Position numbers and translations under genes: made by a program
The notes under the pieces: generated by a model
Databases searched by the model: none
The model's input: the letters and a program-made list of their open reading frames with translations, nothing else
What the model was told of the DNA's origin: nothing
Shown here: positions 5,457-5,906 of the stretch, in pieces
Layout of the letters: every line of letters begins with the position of its first letter
Position numbering within the stretch: position 1 is the first letter of the stretch
Source: Veillonellaceae bacterium UBA5809
Lineage (GTDB): Bacteria; Bacillota; Negativicutes; Veillonellales; Dialisteraceae
Length of the DNA stretch: 5,906 bases
Reading direction: 5' to 3'
Assembly (NCBI GenBank): GCA_002417965.1
Contig: DIDD01000012.1
Span: 1-5,906, forward strand

Positions 5457-5906
5457 TCACTCCGCTTTCTCAAATATAATTCCCGCCAGACCCGGGCCGA
5501 GATAAGCAGCAAGCACGGGTGTTCCCGTCGAGACAGTCACTGTCTGACCGGGATATAATTTCTGAACCTGATCCTGCAGGGCCTTCGCCCCCTCAGGATT
5601 TTCTATGTGCACAATGCCGATCCTCCGGCAGGGAGCATTCTCCTGCAGAAACTGGAGCATCCGCGCAAAACCCTTCTTTTCCGTACGGACCTTGGCCAGT
5701 ACATCCACTTCATCCTTTTCATTCAGAAAAATGACCGGGCGGATATTCAGAATCGATCCGATGAGTCCTGCCGCCTTGCCGATCCGTCCTCCCCGCCGGA
5801 GATATTCCAGCGTGCCCGGCACAAAAGTGGTCCGCATCCGAAGAGCCGCTTTATTCAGTCTATCTGATATATCCTCAAAAGACAAGCCATTTTCAATGTC
5901 TTCCAG
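5457..5906 (-). CDS. DegV/FakB-family fatty-acid-binding protein (C-terminal 149 residues only)
   Basis: The frame is open to the right edge, so the N-terminal part lies outside the window; the TTG at 5885 is not a credible start. DegV (FakB) proteins bind a fatty acid and present it to FakA for phosphorylation. Numbering from the first visible residue, the family's hallmark TLEYLRRGGRIGKAAGLIGS lies at 32-51, followed by ILNIRPVIFLNEKDEV at 52-67 and the KVRTEKKG strand at 72-79. The C-terminal motif reads VLAAYLGPGLAGIIF at 131-145. In characterised FakB proteins a histidine in this G-x-H-x-G-P-G motif contacts the fatty acid carboxylate; here the position is Tyr135. It is directly upstream of fakA on the same strand, which supports a FakB role. 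Substrate preference cannot be read, and the usual N-terminal D-S-x-x-x-L motif is not visible. Confidence 0.92.
   Translation of the reverse strand: MEDIENGLSFEDISDRLNKAALRMRTTFVPGTLEYLRRGGRIGKAAGLIGSILNIRPVIFLNEKDEVDVLAKVRTEKKGFARMLQFLQENAPCRRIGIVHIENPEGAKALQDQVQKLYPGQTVTVSTGTPVLAAYLGPGLAGIIFEKAE
5460..5463 (-). promoter_or_regulatory. Probable fakA ribosome binding site at the end of the DegV gene (long spacing)
   Basis: GGAG on the minus strand overlaps the last codons of the DegV-family gene and is the best Shine-Dalgarno match near fakA. It lies 14 bases before the fakA ATG, longer than usual. An out-of-frame ATG (5455-5453) lies 4 bases after it and opens an 8-codon frame ending inside fakA. 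A TGA in the fakA frame (5454-5452) rules out any earlier in-frame start, so the ATG at 5445 stands. Confidence 0.45.

Noticed and set aside
5446..5460. A possible frameshift joining the DegV gene and fakA into one protein.
   Set aside because: The DegV frame ends normally after its C-terminal motif and FakA starts at the position usual for its family. These are separate proteins in known genomes.
5457..5885. Treating the DegV-family gene as complete from a TTG at 5885.
   Set aside because: The frame stays open to the window edge with family-like sequence (LEDIENGL) upstream, and the N-terminal domain would be missing.

Overview
The window comes from a bacterial chromosome, most likely a Bacillota (Firmicutes) anaerobe. 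Possible groups are Negativicutes or Clostridia, but this is inferred from gene content and style, not from a marker gene. Supporting signs are strong purine-rich Shine-Dalgarno sites, sigma-A-type promoters with TGn extensions, a DegV/FakA fatty-acid kinase pair and an anaerobic-type set of late cobalamin genes. Base composition looks balanced to slightly GC-rich by eye. I see no insertion sequence, tRNA, rRNA, CRISPR array, phage gene or attachment site.

Left part (1-3230, minus strand): a tightly packed operon for the late steps of adenosylcobalamin synthesis, in transcription order cobU, cbiP, cbiB, cobS. The cobS gene runs off the left edge. Junctions are overlapping or nearly so: TAATG between cobU and cbiP, ATGA between cbiP and cbiB, and a ribosome binding site overlapping the cbiB stop before cobS. 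CbiP amidates cobyric acid precursors, CbiB attaches the aminopropanol arm, CobU phosphorylates and then guanylylates cobinamide, and CobS joins the lower ligand. The operon appears to start at its own promoter, about 57 bases ahead of cobU. That leader is too short for a cobalamin riboswitch.

Middle part (3231-3840): a divergent promoter region, then a plus-strand gene for a 120-residue protein I do not recognise. It has a clear extended -10 promoter and a GGAGG ribosome binding site. It is followed by a perfect 18-bp hairpin with T-tracts on both sides, which should terminate both this gene and the convergent fakA transcript.

Right part (3841-5906, minus strand): the C-terminal part of a DegV/FakB-like lipid-binding protein, cut by the window edge, followed 11 bases later by a complete FakA/YloV-type kinase. 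Together they suggest a fatty-acid kinase module: FakB presents a fatty acid and FakA phosphorylates it. The DegV protein has Tyr where the family motif near the C-terminus usually has His. That substitution and the unknown 120-residue protein are the two points most worth following up. I found no convincing evidence of a wholly new system; most of the window is well-understood housekeeping metabolism.
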